Origin: Lactobacillus sp. UCMA15818 | Lineage (GTDB): Bacteria; Bacillota; Bacilli; Lactobacillales; Lactobacillaceae | Assembly (NCBI RefSeq): GCF_030400225.1 | Contig: NZ_VJYB01000012.1 | Span: 1 to 51,192, forward strand | Direction of reading: 5' to 3' | Length of the DNA stretch: 51,192 nt | Shown: positions 51,119-51,192 of the stretch, one piece after another | Layout of the letters: each line of letters starts with the position of its first letter | Position numbering within the stretch: the first letter of the stretch is position 1 | Translations under genes and position numbers: made by a program | Notes under the pieces: model-generated | Told to the model about the DNA's origin: nothing | Databases searched by the model: none | The model's input: the letters and a program-made list of their open reading frames with translations, nothing else

Positions 51119-51192
51119 ATGAAATTTAATTTGAACTTCAAAATAAAAGTTGTAACCGAATATTTAAGTGGTATCGGTTCTACCACATTAGC
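51119..51192 (+). mobile_element. 5' end of an IS3-like transposase OrfA (partial)
   Basis: The ATG at 51119 opens a frame [20 protein letters not shown] that runs to the window edge. The pattern FKxKVVxEYLxG is the start of IS3-family OrfA helix-turn-helix proteins (IS150-like group). The gene continues outside the window. Confidence 0.6.

Noticed and set aside
1-51192. CRISPR array, tRNA or rRNA genes
   Set aside because: No regularly spaced identical repeats and no recognisable tRNA or rRNA sequence were seen on either strand by eye.

Overview
The window is low-GC Firmicutes DNA, most likely from a member of the Lactobacillaceae. The evidence is the coaA-guaA gene order, a HelD-type RNA polymerase recycling ATPase, lactobacillus-like Opp, PTS and hexuronate genes, AT-rich codon use and strong AGGAGG-type ribosome binding sites. 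I cannot fix the genus. Both window edges cut through transposase genes (an IS1182-like 3' end on the left, an IS3-like 5' end on the right). No rRNA, tRNA or CRISPR array was seen.

Layout. 1-25.5 kb is mostly chromosomal backbone: hflX, a five-gene oligopeptide transporter (oppABCDF), a histidine phosphatase, a DedA protein, helD, a YbaK/LysR divergent pair, a decayed stretch with pseudogene scraps (14.1-15.0 kb), a DJ-1/PfpI protein, a DUF1349-like protein, a TetR-regulated YhgE/Pip-like membrane protein with a very long palindromic operator, a cluster of three tiny membrane peptides facing a second TetR regulator, deoC, a GntR/UTRA regulator, coaA and guaA. A dispersed intergenic repeat of about 115 bp (up to about 170 bp with an attached hairpin) recurs at least five times in the first 23 kb.

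25.5-33.7 kb is a compact integrated element. The 11-bp sequence GAGTGGGAATA sits at the last codons of guaA (25553-25563) and again at 33643-33653. These match the known attachment core of Tn5801-type elements, which integrate into the 3' end of guaA. Inside are a Tn916/Tn5801-type tyrosine integrase, a DUF3173 excision-type protein, Orf8- and Orf7-like regulators and a recombination scar (ArdA start joined to a DUF961 domain joined to an Orf7 tail). There is also a C5-cytosine methyltransferase interrupted by an in-frame stop, and a self-contained two-gene cassette: an AAA+ ATPase plus a large cytoplasmic subtilisin-like protease, the IetAS type of anti-phage/plasmid system. No relaxase or coupling protein is inside the att sites, so the element looks like a conjugative element that lost its transfer module and kept integration plus defence genes.

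33.7-37.7 kb, just outside the right att site, is a second graveyard of mobile DNA in the opposite orientation. It holds a probable type III methyltransferase tail, an unknown 374-residue HTH-type protein, three small ICE-like genes, an FtsK/Orf21-like ATPase split by an in-frame TAG, and a hairpin at the place where oriT lies in Tn916-like elements.

38-51 kb returns to metabolism and transport: a 14-TM DHA2 drug exporter, a truncated LacY-type permease, a beta-glucoside PTS operon with classic promoter, cre-like site, RAT and terminator control (bglG-type antiterminator, IIBCA permease, and an esterase where a phospho-beta-glucosidase would be expected), a HEAT-like protein, and a divergent hexuronate pathway (GntR regulator, kdgK, kdgA facing uxuB, uxuA). 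This pathway takes fructuronate through mannonate, KDG and KDPG to pyruvate and glyceraldehyde-3-phosphate.
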